From assembly GCA_039621445.1 (NCBI GenBank), contig CP154956.1, positions 5,020,170 to 5,084,169 of the forward strand: DNA of 64,000 nucleotides, given 5' to 3'. The position numbers were made by a program, and so were the translations under genes. Source of the stretch: Euglena gracilis (taxonomy: Eukaryota > Euglenida > Euglenophyceae > Euglenales). Below the pieces are notes generated by a model, which saw only the letters and a program-made list of their open reading frames with translations, was not told the origin of the DNA and searched no databases. Shown in pieces: positions 32,113-42,357 of this stretch; position 1 is the stretch's first letter; each line of letters begins with the position of its first letter.

Positions 32113-33274
32113 GCAGGTTTGCTAGAGCACGTTGTGAACTTGGAAATGAGCAGCAGTTTGATCTTTTTGTGTTATAAAGAGAAACATTATTCAATGTCAA
32201 ACACGGTGACTGCACTCAGTGGTAGATCATCCGTTTCCGAACCATTGAGAACCTGTCCGTTTTCTGCCCATTTGCACAGAGGATACAAAAAAATACACGG
32301 ACTTTGGGAAGGAACATAGATCTTAAACGAAACTGAAAATGAATTTATTCAGCCAGAATTGCACCAAAATTATCCAGAGGCCAGAATTGATTCCAAAATT
32401 GTGATCCCGCTGAGATTTGTCGCGACTTTTGATCCCAAATGCATGCATCTTCTGCTAGGTGAAACAACGGTCGGGGGGAGGTGGTAGGCAAACTGTACGT
32501 CAGCATGGATGTCATGTTGCAAAAACGTGAAATCCAAAGTGGCGTCCATTTGGCTGTGCCTGGAGGGGAGGGGGGCGGGGGGGAGTTGGGAGGGGGGCAG
32601 GCCTGCGGCCCCCTCCCCCAACCCGCCCCATTCCAAGAATTTTTATCGATACCTTGCCCTACAGAATAGGCAAAAAGAGACCCTGAATTTTCAACCCAAC
32701 TTAAAAACTTAGGCACAATTGTGCCTGTACTTTTATGAAAATGACCTTTTTTTCGCTTGTTGCCGTCCTCTTCAAAAGTTAGTCACAAATGTGCCTGAAC
32801 ATTGGAAGGTACCTTTTTTCTTTGCACCCAATTCTGCAGGGAAGTCTAAATTTGTCGCAACTGTCGTCCATTTTTGGAAAATAGATGCAATATGAGTCGA
32901 TTTTTGTTCTTTTTTGTCCTTTTTTTTTACATAAGTTTCACTTGTTTTTGGGAGCATTTCACATTTGCATTTTGCAGCACATGTTTTTAAGGTGAATTGA
33001 TTACAAAAATATTTTCAGGCACAATTTCAACTTTTAGAGTGCTTTTTAGGCCGTCTATTCAAGCTTTCACACTTTTTTTCCCCAGCCTTTTGGTTTTTAT
33101 AAACTTCATTGTACACACTCCAAAGTTTTCAATGAAATTGATTGTTCAAACTTCAACTTCTGTATGATGTCCTGCAAGTACTGAAAGAGGGAATGGCACA
33201 TCAACATTCTTTGCAGTTTTTTTGAAACAGAAAATTTAAACATTTTCTGTTTCAAAAAATGAGGAAATTATACG
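32113..33274. other. No supported gene
   Basis: A minus-strand frame of about 57 codons between 32520 and 32345 (MTSMLTYSLPTTSPRPLFHL to a TGA after AILAE) might be an exon end but lacks homology. GGCACAATTGTGCC occurs near 32711, and a near copy of the same palindromic word near 32780. Confidence 0.35.
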
Positions 33275-33393
33275 GTCTCCTTTATGTTGTATGTTGTTGA
33301 TTGTTGTGCCTTCTGCATAAATTCTACTTTTGTCACTTCAAAATACGTCAAATTTACCATTTCGCAAAGGTTGTTGGTGCAAATAAAAAAGTC
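33275..33393 (-). CDS. Possible terminal exon, unknown protein
   Basis: Starting after GGGGTAAAG|, the frame encodes DFFICTNNLCEMVNLTYFEV, then TKVEFMQKAQQSTTYNIKET-V and a TAA. It joins in phase 0 to the exon ending ATG at 33647, giving HFM-DFFIC. The upstream exon ends at a G/C-tract TIR element that forms the intron. The function is not recognised. Confidence 0.42.
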
Positions 33394-33646
33394 CTTTACC
33401 CCCCCCCCTTATTGTCCCCCCCCCTATTGTCCCTGGGCCCCGGCCGACGGGGGTTTTTTTGGCCCCGCCAATGAAATTCCTTTGGTACGGTCTTATTGTC
33501 CCCCCCCCCTTATTGCCCGATCGGGCCTCCCAAGGGCCCCGCCAATGAAATTCCTTTGGTACGGTCTTATTGTCCCCCCCCTTATTGCCCGATCGGGCCT
33601 CCCAAGGGCAGGTCGGCGGGACAATAAGGGGGGGGGGGGGGTACAC
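33394..33646. mobile_element. 253-bp TIR element occupying an intron
   Basis: The plus strand runs TTTA-C10-TTATTGTCCC at one end and GGGACAATAAG-G12-TA at the other, so (C)nTTATTGTCCC is an inverted terminal repeat. Inside, TTATTGCCCGATCGGGCCTC and GCCAATGAAATTCCTTTGGT are each repeated. On the minus strand GT (33646) and AG (33394) lie 3-5 bases outside the repeats, and the flanking frames join in phase 0. Confidence 0.6.
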
Positions 33647-33751
33647 CATGAAATGTGGTGCAAAATTGACATGCTTCAGGCACAATTGTGCCTGAATGTC
33701 TTTTTGCCATTGCACAACTCGTCTGAATTGCCACGTTTCATCAAATTTCAA
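33647..33751 (-). CDS. Possible exon upstream of the 253-bp TIR intron
   Basis: It encodes LKFDETWQFRRVVQWQKDIQ, then AQLCLKHVNFAPHFM and a donor ATG|GTGTAC. The palindrome CAGGCACAATTGTGCCTG lies in frame as QAQLCL. The frame is closed upstream by TGA near 33760. The acceptor may be GATTCAG|. Its relation to the exon at 39.7 kb is unresolved. Confidence 0.38.
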
Positions 33752-34159
33752 ACTGAATCATATTGGTTCAAAGGGTTATGGCTAATTGCAAAAAAAATGT
33801 GGTTGAATGCGTTTCCTGTGGGTTCCGGATCTGGCCTGGGGGGGGGGGGGTTGTGGGCCAAACCTAGGGTCGGCCCAATACGTCGCTAGGGTCGCTAAAG
33901 TCGAACCCCCCCCAGGACGTGGAGTGGGCCGACCCTAGGGTCGTCCATCATGGGGTCGTGGGCCGATGTTAGGGTCGACCCCAGGGTCGGCCCACCCCAC
34001 GACCTAGCCCCCCCTACCAATTTTTTTTGTTTTTTGATGTTTCAGGCCTTCAAATAGAAAGATACCAAAAGCAGGGAATACTAATATATTGGTTACTTTT
34101 GCTTTAATACACCCCAAAGTCACTCGGTAACATGAGGGTTTTTGAGATTTTGGGGTCAA

Positions 34160-34400
34160 TAGCCTTGTGCTTCAACCCTGTTTTGCGGGCCACCTGCCCT
34201 TTGTTGCTCAATTGTCCGAGGGCCCCAAAATAACAAAATCCCTTGTGTTTCCAAGTCGTTTCGAGGGCCAAATCCCTTTTGTTGCTCAACTGCTCGAGGG
34301 CCCCAAAATAACAAAATCCTTTGTGTTTCCAAGTCGTTTTGGGGGGCAAATCCCTTGTGTTTCCAGGTCATTTCGGGGGCCAAAACCCTTATCTTATCTT
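34160..34400. repeat. 80-bp satellite unit, array 1
   Basis: Units of CCCTTGTGTTTCCAAGTCGT, TTTGGGGGCCAAATCCC, TTTTGTTGCTCAACTGTCCG and AGGGCCCCAAAATAACAAAA repeat about three times. The same unit fills 37790-37870, 38100-38690 and 39255-39395. Confidence 0.85.
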
Positions 34401-34840
34401 ATAAAACGCTTATCTCCGCCCTCCGCAAAAAAGGGATGTTTGGTTGGCAATTTTGAACCTTGTCCGGGAGCAATACCTTGTGCAAACATCAGCAATTTTT
34501 GTTGTTGGGGGTGATTTCAATGAGTTTTTTTACGTTTTAACAGCTGAGGTTGAGTAGCTCTTGCTTTGAGACCTCATACAGGATGGTCTTTCCTCACCAT
34601 CCCATACCCTCTGGGCCAGGCCACCACTTTTGTGCAACGTTGCACCAGGTTATCATCAAAGGAAATTGATTTTATCTTAGTGAGTGTCATTGCCTTCTTG
34701 CATGTGATTTCCAAGGGGGTCTACCCGGGGTATCCAACCACAGAGCATTGTGTTGTGTTTTGCGCTTCCACAGGATTTTAATTACCGAAAAAATCCGTCC
34801 CACAAACAGGTGAATTTTCGAAAAGCACCGCCTGCCGAAA

Positions 34841-35530
34841 TTGCTTTGTTGGCAGCCCATTTTGCTTTGCTGCTATGGGGGAATCGTGACAATGTTGATA
34901 TTGATGGCATTTTTCGGTGCTATTTGGCGGTGGCTTCTCAGATTATCCCTCGGTATTGTGGGGGGGGGGGTGCACGCCGATGAAGGGGCTCATTTGCTGG
35001 CATTTCAAGAAAAGTCTGCCAAAGGCGATGTGGGGGCTGCGTCTCTATTGCACAAATGGCAGCAGTCTTTGAAGGATCGTGCATGTCGTCGGGGTTTGGG
35101 TTTGGATCGGGTCTCGTTGCAAGGTGTTTCCACAAATCCCATAACCTCACGCGTCTCTGGGCTTATGAAATCCTCTTTTACAACAGTTTCTTCTGTGAGC
35201 TGCGACGGCATATTTTTCCCTAATGATCCCTGTGAGTTCAAATTTGAGGTGTGCAGGCAAGCGATGGAGCTTTATTGCTCCCGGAGGTATGTGACGGATT
35301 GGCAGCGTATTTCGGCCTTGTCTCCTGTGCCGGGACGATGTCAATTAAGGATTTTTCAATGTTGTCTTTTGTCGATTTTCTGCAGCATTGTCCCATTGTA
35401 TTTGAACCTGCTTTGCATCGGTGTGAATCAGGCATCATGTTCAAACGGTTGATGCATGAGGCTGAAATATCCTGCTGGATTCCACCATGGTGTTTTTATA
35501 TCGAGCAGCGTTTCACCCCCTTTTGTTTGC
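34841..35530 (+). pseudogene. Unrecognised open reading frame inside the Mutator-like element
   Basis: An open frame from 34841 to 35452 reads VHADEGAHLLAFQEKSAKGD, then GAASLLHKWQQSLKDRAC and continues as CEFKFEVCRQAMELYCSRRY, VTDWQRISALSP. An overlapping frame continues to about 35541 (GTMSIKDFSMLSFVDFLQHC). This looks like a frameshifted coding sequence, perhaps part of the retroelement whose RNase H lies downstream. I do not recognise the family. Confidence 0.35.
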
Positions 35531-36329
35531 CTTGTTTGTGAGGTGGGTTGTGGCCTTTCATTCTTCGACTAATTGAGGCTTGTGGTGTGCAGATTGGGAT
35601 GAGTGTAATGTGAACCAGCAAGAATCATCTTTTCTTCTCCATCAACACCCTCTCACAGGCATGGGGGGTTGGGTGGACTGGTTTTTCTCATGCAATTTTT
35701 TGTCCAAACTCCGTATGGCCTCACCGACTGGTATTATCCGCGGCAAGGTGGACTGCAAGGGGACAGGATGTAGGCACCCACACTGGTCAGAATCCAACGC
35801 TCGTGGGCCCTAAGAGCCTTGGTCGAGGGACCTGAGCGCCTCCATACCCTCACCCCCCCCTCAAAGTGGCCACCCTCCAGGCTGCATGGGACCCCAAGAT
35901 GGCCACTTTGGCAGGGGGGACACTTTGGGGGGGGGGTCAAAATTTGACCTTCGGCGCCTTTGGCGCCAAAGGAAAATGGCCACTTTGAGGGGGAAAACAA
36001 AATAGCCAAAGCATTTTGGCCACTTTGAGGGGGGGGGGACACTTTGAGGGGGGGGTGAGGGTAGATGTTTTGAACTGGTTCTCTTCCGAGCTTTTGTGTG
36101 TTCCCCATGTCAAAGGGGGTTTAGGTTTCCCTCGCCTGGCATTGAGATTGCGTTTGAGACGTATTCTGCTTTCCTTCACTGCAGCGGCAACAAGGAGTGT
36201 CTGTGTTCGGAAATTGTTGCATTTCATTTTTCAAACGCCTTGTTGGAATATTTGTCTTACCTCAGACCCACGAGTGTTGCACCAGGATTTGCTCATTTGA
36301 TATGTCCATCATTTTGTCTCCGTTCAGTT

Positions 36330-36780
36330 GTGAATTTCAAAGCGTGATCCATGGGGTGTGGGAGAGGATCACACCGTGTGAGGAGGTTGTGATTGTGACT
36401 GATGGGTCGCAAGTGGGGCATCAAATTGGGTATGCTACTATCATCCTGGATGCCGATGGAGTGTTGGGGCAATTTTGGGGTCATTCCGAAGTCTTCGATA
36501 TTTCGTCACGGGTTGCTGAATGGTTTGCGAAGTTGCTGGGGTTTGCAGGGTAGCTAAACTACAACAATCAATAACATGGGAGCCTGTGTGCTTGTGCACT
36601 CCATCAAAATAGTGAATTGACAGATTATCCGCAATCATGAAGAATCTCTTCCCTTGCACAATTTTGCGCTTCTCACGCTCTTTATGCCTCAGTGAAGGGT
36701 TCCTCCTTGCCCAAAATGACACCAATTTTTCAGTGGCTCTCCACAATCTCTTTGGCACAGAAGGAGGCTGATCAGCTAGC
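36330..36780 (+). pseudogene. RNase H domain of a degraded non-LTR retrotransposon
   Basis: The frame ending at 36553 has EEVVIVTDGSQVGHQIGYAT, then IILDADGVLGQFWGH and SEVFDISSRVAEWFAKLLGF. The TDGS motif, the glycine-rich strand and the later Glu (AEW) match RNase H. After a break, about 36680-36770 reads VKGSSLPKMTPIFQWLSTIS, LAQKEADQLAS, which matches the last helix (acidic residue followed by Ala-Asp-x-Leu-Ala). The RT part was not identified. Confidence 0.5.
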
Positions 36781-37326
36781 TTCCTGCGACGGTGCTGGTT
36801 TTTACCCCTAGTCTATTCCATTCCTTTCCGATCTGGGACTCCATGGGCTGCTATTGTATCAAGGAAGAATTTGCATCAAACCGGCTTCTGTGTTGGATGA
36901 AATCGCCATTCATGAAGGGGGTGATGATAGGATTCCATCTGGGATTGACCTCACAGCAAAAACGGATTGGGAGGGGTTATGCTCGGGATGAGTTATCCGA
37001 CCGTCAAATAGCTTGCATGATGTGGATCCGTTTGTGTTCACTCATGACCTCCACCTTTGACGTAGCGAAGTGTCCATTTTGTAAGCTTGAGGCCTTTCAT
37101 TGGCCTTTCCATTTCGCCATCCCCCCCCCTTTTTAGCTGCCTCGGCTTTTGTGTTTCTATCAGGGCTTCATGAGCTAAACTCTGAGTCTGTGACCATCAC
37201 GCCGCTGGGTCTCTTAGCCACTGGAGTGGAAACCTCTGGTGCCATGTTTCAAGATGATCCAGGACCCTATTGTGTGTCCTCCTCCAGGCTTGGTTGTGAG
37301 CGCTTCGGGCCTGGTTTTTTTTTTGG

Positions 37327-37740
37327 TTGTGGTTCGCCTTTGACCACAAAGGTCTGCAAATCTCTGTGAAGTATGTCACCAATTTTTGTTCCGCCATTCT
37401 CAAAGGTGTGCCAGCCACTCTCATGCGTGTCCCCATGGTGGCCATTTTTGATGCAGATGCTTGGTGGGTTTGCTTGTTGACGTGTGTCTTGGGAAGCTAC
37501 GATGGTGTGTGCCCAGATATCAGCCCCCCTTGGCATGCACCATACAGTGATGTGTCTGTAGTCTTGGCCGGGGAGGTGGCACCACATCCCATGAACACAC
37601 CCCATGCACGGACGGTTTGCTTGCATTCCGATACTGTCAACTATGCGTCCTCCCATATTCGGTTGATTGTGGAAGACAGGGACTCCCTTTGCCCAATATT
37701 TTCCGGGATGGACGTACTGCCCACTTTGGGCGTTGGAGGC
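37327..37740 (+). pseudogene. Unrecognised open reading frame
   Basis: An open frame reads VPMVAIFDADAWWVCLLTCV, LGSYDGVCPDISPPWHAPYS and DVSVVLAGEVAPHPMNTP before running into an (AAATCC)n hexamer repeat at about 37749-37787. It has the codon use of a protein gene but no recognised motif. It probably belongs to the same decayed element. Confidence 0.3.
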
Positions 37741-38099
37741 CATCCGTTCCAAATCCAAATCCAAATCCAAATCCAAATCCAAATCCCTTGCGTTTCCAGG
37801 TCATTTCGGGGGCCAAAACCCTTTTCTTGCTCAACTGTCCGAGGGCCCCAAAATAACGAAATCCCTGAGTGCTAGTCACTGCCCTCGCTTGACTGCCTTC
37901 GCCATGTTATTAATGCCATCTAAACTTTGCTATCTGAGTGTGACAATTTTCGCTTTCATAACCCACCACAATCACATTTTGCCTGCATTCTCTTGTCTAC
38001 GCTTTGTATGGATCTGAGGTTGGTGGTTGGGTGTCAGTTGAAGCCAATCCACTCCCACTTCCGATTATACACCTGTCCCGCTTACCCTTTCCCTCTCCT

Positions 38100-38690
38100 T
38101 GTGTTTCCAAGTCGTTTCGAGGGCCAAATCCCTTTTGTTGCTCAACTGCTCGAGGGCCACCAAATAAAAAAATTCCTTGTGTTTCCAAGTCGTTTTGGGG
38201 GGCGAATCCCTTGTGTTTCCAGGTCATTTTGGGGGACAAATCCCTTTTGTTGGTCAACTGCCCGAAGGCCCCAAAATAACAAAATCCCTTGTGTTTCCAA
38301 GTCGTTTCGGGGGCCTAATCCCTTTTGTTGCTCAACTGCTCGAGGTCCCAAAATAAAAAAATCCATTGTGTTTCCAAGTCGTTTCGGGGGCCAAATCCCT
38401 TGTGTTTCCGGGTCATTTTGGGGGCCAAATACCTTGTGTTTCCAAATCGTTTTGGGGGGCAAATCCCATGTGTTTCCACGTCATTTTGGGGGACAAATCC
38501 CTTTTGTTGCTCAACTGTCCGAGGGCCCCAAAATAACAAATTCCCTTGTGTGTCCAGGTCATTTTGGGGGCCAAATCCCTTTTGTTGCTCAACTGTCCGA
38601 GGGCCCTAAAATAACAAAATCCCTTGTGTTTCCAGGTCATTTTGGGGGCCAAATCCCTTTTGTTGCTCAACTGCTCGAGGCCCCAAAATC
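38100..38690. repeat. 80-bp satellite unit, main array
   Basis: Seven or eight imperfect copies of the unit seen at 34160-34400, alternating long forms with TTGTTGCTCAACTG and short forms without it. The array ends just before the MAK-type gene. Confidence 0.85.
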
Positions 38691-38717
38691 TGTTTTTGAA
38701 AAAAAAATTTTTGAAAA

Positions 38718-39059
38718 ATGGCAAAGAAAGCTGCCAACACCATGGACCGAATGTTGCCACAACCCCCAAAAGTTCCTGAATTTTTGGCCACAATTAAGCA
38801 GGGTTGGGAAAAAAGAAAGAACCCTGCTGTTGACCCCTTGCATCTGGCGGAGGCTACCAAAAAGAAAGCATCCGGTTCAGAAGGGACAGAGCAATCCGCA
38901 TTGGCACACCTCCTTGAATCCGAGGACGTCTGCAATGCGCTTTGCGCTGTCTATGACGAACTAGATGCTTTCCTTTGTGCTTGGGCAACTTGGGAGCTTG
39001 ATCCTGCATTGTTCTTTGATGGGCAAGCAAATTCCTCAATAATTATGTTTTCAGGGTGA
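38718..39059 (+). CDS. MAK-type protein, N-terminal part (copy 1)
   Basis: ATG at 38718 starts MAKKAANTMDRMLPQPPKVP, then EFLATIKQGWEKRKNPAVDP and LHLAEATKKKASGSEGTEQS, ending LDPALFFDG and a stop after an exonic or intronic tail. It aligns with the proteins starting at 43633 (minus) and 63812 (plus): MAK start, Pro-rich turn, helix, VDP, KKK-S-G. By comparison with the minus-strand copy it should continue after FFDG, so a splice site near 39030-39056 (TTTTCAG|) or a truncation is likely. Its function is unknown; it lies inside the Mutator-like element. Confidence 0.55.
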   Translation: MAKKAANTMDRMLPQPPKVPEFLATIKQGWEKRKNPAVDPLHLAEATKKKASGSEGTEQSALAHLLESEDVCNALCAVYDELDAFLCAWATWELDPALFFDGQANSSIIMFSG

Positions 39060-39119
39060 TGGAGAATAATTATGTTCTTTGTTTGAAAGGTCTTAAATTT
39101 TGGGAGAAAACCCTGAACA

Positions 39120-39235
39120 CGGCAATATGCCCTGTTTTTTGTGTTCACCTTACCACGAAAAACAGGGCATATTGCCGGGTTAAGAAAATATGCCCTGTTT
39201 TCCGTGTTCATAGCCACGAAATACAGGGCAGGCGC
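39120..39235. repeat. ATGCCCTGTTTTTCGTG hairpins
   Basis: GGCAATATGCCCTGTTTTTT and CGAAAAACAGGGCATATTGC form a hairpin (39121-39176). A second pair, AATATGCCCTGTTTTCCGTG and CACGAAATACAGGGCA, follows (39186-39230). Confidence 0.7.
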
Positions 39236-39254
39236 CGGGCCTCTAAACACGGTT

Positions 39255-39395
39255 ACAACAAAATCCCTTGTGTTTCCAAGTCGTTTTGGGGGGCAAATCC
39301 CTTTGTGTTTCTAAGTCGTTTTGGGGGGCAAATCCCTTGTGTTTTCAAGTCGTTTTGGAGGGGGGGGGCTGTTGCTCAACTGTTCAAGCCAAAAT
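39255..39395. repeat. 80-bp satellite unit, end array
   Basis: Three shortened copies of AATCCCTTGTGTTTCCAAGT CGTTTTGGGGGGC lie just inside the right terminal repeat of the Mutator-like element. Confidence 0.8.
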
Positions 39396-39654
39396 CACAA
39401 AATCCCTTTCCCTCCTTTTGTTTACTTTGTATTTGAAGGCCTGAATCGTCAAAAAAAAATTTTGAAATTTCTTTGATAGGGGGGGGTGAGGTCGTGGGGT
39501 GGGCCGACCCTAGGGTCGGCCCACGACCCTAGGATGGCCGACGCTAGGGTCGGCCCACGACCCGAGAGCGACTTTAGTGACCCTAGGGTCGTATTGGGCC
39601 GACCCTAGCGTCGGCCCACAACCCCCCCCCCAGGCCAGATCTACCACCCTTTCC

Positions 39655-39885
39655 TGTGTGCTTGTGTGTTCCAGTTCCATTCCTTTCGGTGTTTTTTTAG
39701 CGTAACATTTCATTTTCTCTGGAAAAAATTCATCAAATTTGTAGCCAAGATGCGTCTTCCCAGCATCTTCTTCGGTCATCGCATTTTGCAATAAAAAGTG
39801 ATAATGCTCACAAAGAAATAAATCTCCACGTGCATCGATTTCATTGCGAAAAAAAAAACAGAAAAAAACAGGAAATTTCCAAAAC
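39655..39885 (-). CDS. Possible later exon of the MAKQ gene
   Basis: The minus-strand frame reads RNEIDARGDLFLCEHYHFLL, then QNAMTEEDAGKTHLGYKFDE and FFPEKMKCYAKKTPKGMELE, ending HTSTQE at the target duplication of the Mutator-like element. Without the element the frame would continue ETHSTTFFLQLAITL and stop. With the element spliced out (AGG|GTGGTAG to CCACAG|GAAACG) the frame is restored with two extra codons. No family was recognised. Confidence 0.42.
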
Positions 39886-40004
39886 GGCTTAATGTTCAAC
39901 TTTCATCACACACAACTGCAAAATGCTAACGTGTGCTCTGCAAATGGTATCTTAAAACCTATTTCCTGGGCCTGGCTCCTGTCTTGAACTTCTACAGACA
40001 CTAA

Positions 40005-40215
40005 CGGATTTCAGGCTGAATCCGTTAGTGTAAAACGATTTCCAAGACAGGCGATTGTTAGTGTAAAACGACTTCCAAGACAAGCGACCGTCAGTGTAAA
40101 ACGATTTCCAAGACAGGGATCCGTTAGTGTAAAACGATTTCCAAGACAGGCGATTGTTAGTGTAAAACGATTTCCAAGACAGGCGATCGTTAGTGTAAAA
40201 CGATTTCCAAGGAGC
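40005..40215. repeat. 33-bp tandem repeats, array 1
   Basis: Six copies of GTTAGTGTAAAACGATTTCC AAGACAGGCGATC at a period of 33 bases. The array begins with a small hairpin ACACTAACGGATTTCAG-GCTGAATCCGTTAGTGT. There are no unique spacers, so it is a minisatellite, not CRISPR. It lies in a presumed intron of the minus-strand MAKQ gene. Confidence 0.85.
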
Positions 40216-40229
40216 TGGGGTATCTGGCT

Positions 40230-40390
40230 GGCCGCGGCTAGCCGCGGCTGGCTGGCTGGCAAAAAAAAGGAGGAGGTCTGGCCAGCCATGGCCAGCCACG
40301 GCTGGCTGGGGGGATTTAGAGGAGGAGGAGGTCTGGCTGGATTCAGTGTTGAGGATCTGAAAGAGGAGGAGGAGGTCTGGCTGGCCGCGA
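40230..40390. repeat. GGAGGAGGTCTGGCTGGCC repeats
   Basis: GAGGAGGAGGTCTGGCTGG and GGCTGGCCGCGGCTAGCC words recur here, and inverted or direct copies recur at about 41578-41710. The two clusters flank about 1.2 kb and could be ends of an insertion. Confidence 0.5.
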
Positions 40391-40469
40391 TGGGATTTTT
40401 TTAAAAATTATGATTCACCCATACGCAAAAAATTGCTTGCATTCCTAATCCTTCTCCTTCAGTGTCGCA

Positions 40470-40740
40470 ATGTCGGAAGCGGTGTGGGACAATTATGATG
40501 AAAGTACACGGTGCTGAGATGAAGTGGAAATACAGGACCTATTGGAACGTAGTGCGTTGTGGAAAGAGGGTTAGTATCACCACATGCAGTCCACTCAGGC
40601 CTTTGCTCTGAACAAATCCACACTCGATCGAGCAGAGGCCTTCCTGCAACATGGTGACGGGCCCTTGGTGGGGCTACTTTTTAAGTTACTGGCCCCTGGT
40701 GGGATCCCAAGTTTCAAGTCTGAAGACAGATTTCACAGAC
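40470..40740 (+). pseudogene. Possible broken gene fragment
   Basis: ATG near 40470 reads SEAVWDNYDESTRC, then TGA, then DEVEIQDLLERSALWKEG before GTTAGT, a good donor. About 30 bases later MQSTQAFALNKSTLDRAEAF, LQHGDGPLVGLLFKLLAPGG is open. These look like two exons with one nonsense codon. I do not recognise the protein. Confidence 0.35.
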
Positions 40741-40999
40741 ATTTTATGCTTAGATGCTGGCTGATTTTTGTTTCTTGCCTTCTTTATTTGCTGTTCAACA
40801 AATGTTCTTGCCCAAACCAAAAATTGGGGGAGAAGTTTTTCAATCTGGCAAACAGCCCAAATTTTGCAAAAAAAAATGTGAAATGCAAAACTTTGGGACT
40901 CAAATTTTTTGCATTTCACCTTTTTTTTTTTTTGCAATGTCATGGTGTTCTGGTTCATTCTGATTTGCTTTTCATTGGTTTGATTCACATCTTGTGGCC

Positions 41000-41200
41000 A
41001 TTTTTGGGCCAGATGTGGTGGCCAGTTTTAACAGAATCGCACCTAAACAACTCCTTCCTGAGACCAGCCTCTGGCCCAAAACTGGCCACCACATGTGGCC
41101 CAAAACTGGCCATGACCTGTGGATCAAAACTGGCCACGGCCTGTGGCCCAAAAATTGGCCACGACCTTTGGCCCAAAACTGGCCACCACAACTGGCCCAA
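41000..41200. repeat. CAAAACTGGCCACxACxTGTGGCC repeats
   Basis: Five to six imperfect copies of a 24-base unit, GGCCCAAAACTGGCCACxAC, lie in tandem. Confidence 0.7.
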
Positions 41201-41734
41201 ATTGGAAAGGGGGGGGCACAAAAGGTTTGTTTGCGTTTTTTTTGGCAAAATTTGTGTTGTTTGGGGGCTTTTCCGTGCAGCTGGGTTGTTTTTTCTCTGC
41301 CCCCCCCACCGTTTTCCGTTGCTGCCTTGAAGTACGTTGCTAAAAATGTTTATCCACCCGAAAAAAAGTGTCGTCTTACTGTGTTTTCCCGGCTAGGAAG
41401 CACTTCCTGTTCCATTGACGGCTCCTTCCGCTCGCCGTTGACAAATCCGCCGGCATGGATGTTGCGATTAAACCTGGCGACCGCAGCCGGCGAGCGTAAT
41501 AACCGCCGGCGAGGTGGCGCCGTGGTGAATTTTGCCCTACTTTTAATTTTGGCGCTCTCCCGTGGGCACTAAAAAAGGAGGAGGAGCCCCAGCCGCGGCC
41601 AGCCACGGCTAGCCGTGGCTGGTGGCTGGGAGAAAAGAGGAGGAGGAGGTCTGGCTGGTGGCTGGTGAAAAAAGGAGGAGGAGGAGGTCTGGCCGGTATC
41701 TGGCTGGCCGTGGGGACCCCAGCTCCCAAGACGG

Positions 41735-42357
41735 CGTACGTTTTCTTGAAAAAAATGACAAGCGTGGTCAGCCGACTCAAAACCAAGGCACTCAAACCCG
41801 TCATGAATCCAAAAATAAGCAAATTCCACCGCTGCATCTACAGAACGTTGTTCGTCAAAACGTGTTCGGAGGGACAGAAGTTCCTCCTCTGTCAAAATCC
41901 CAGTAGTCATTCGTTGAGCTGCTTCCATGGCACGCACCCCTCTTTCACGTTTGAGCACCGGGGCAGCAAATTCATTCAGCAACGGAAATTGACGATCCAC
42001 GAAGGCAGCCAAGGCAATTTTTGGGGCTGTTGCATTGTACGCCCTCATCATGCCGTTCACATAACTTCGCCAGGAGTCTGCAGAAAGTTCTTTTAGTGAG
42101 AAGTTCTGTGTGGCCCGCTGTTGTTTGCAAATTTCCACGTCAACCCCATCGTCAAACAAATACACCGGAAAAATGGTGCGACGAGCCCAACCTCGCAAAT
42201 ATTCGTCCAACGAGTCATATTTTAACCCGTTATCCGCACAAAAATCGACAAAAGTCAGAAAATGTAGGATGCCGGATCGTTGGACGCCTTGCGCTCCGGA
42301 AAGTCTCTTGATTTTTTTCTTAGCAAACAAGGGGCCGTTCACCGGGTCATCTGGGTC
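41735..42357 (-). CDS. MAKQ gene, main exon (possible tyrosine-recombinase-like protein)
   Basis: After the acceptor CGCCTAG| the frame reads DPDDPVNGPLFAKKKIKRLS and continues for about 205 codons to HACHFFQEN and a donor AAC|GTACGC. It includes FLTFVDFCADNGLKYDSLDE, SWRSYVNGMMRAYN, ILTEEELLSLRTRF and VEFAYFWIHDGFE. A helical N-terminal half followed by LTxEELxxL resembles the core-binding and early catalytic parts of tyrosine recombinases such as Crypton-type elements, but the catalytic Arg/His/Tyr were not identified. The frame joins exactly to the 43505-43633 exon. Read without splicing, the frame opens with TAG. Confidence 0.6.

Larger units (their letters stand above)
33821..39649. mobile_element. 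Mutator-like TIR element, 5.8 kb, 9-bp target duplication
   Basis: TTTCCTGTG flanks both ends (33812-33820 and 39650-39658). The ends GGATCTGGCC-TGG-G10 and CCAGGCCAGATC are inverted and lead into about 190-240 bases of inverted GTCGGCCCACGACC-type sequence (33830-34060 and 39430-39640), including TTTCAGGCCTTCAAAT and ATTTGAAGGCCTGAAT. Long TIRs with a 9-bp duplication are typical of Mutator-like elements. The interior holds an 80-bp satellite, RNase H remnants and a MAK-type gene, but no transposase that I recognise. Confidence 0.78.

Noticed and set aside
40005-40215. Repeat array that looks at first like a CRISPR
   Set aside because: Repeats are directly adjacent at a 33-base period with no unique spacers, and the DNA is eukaryotic.
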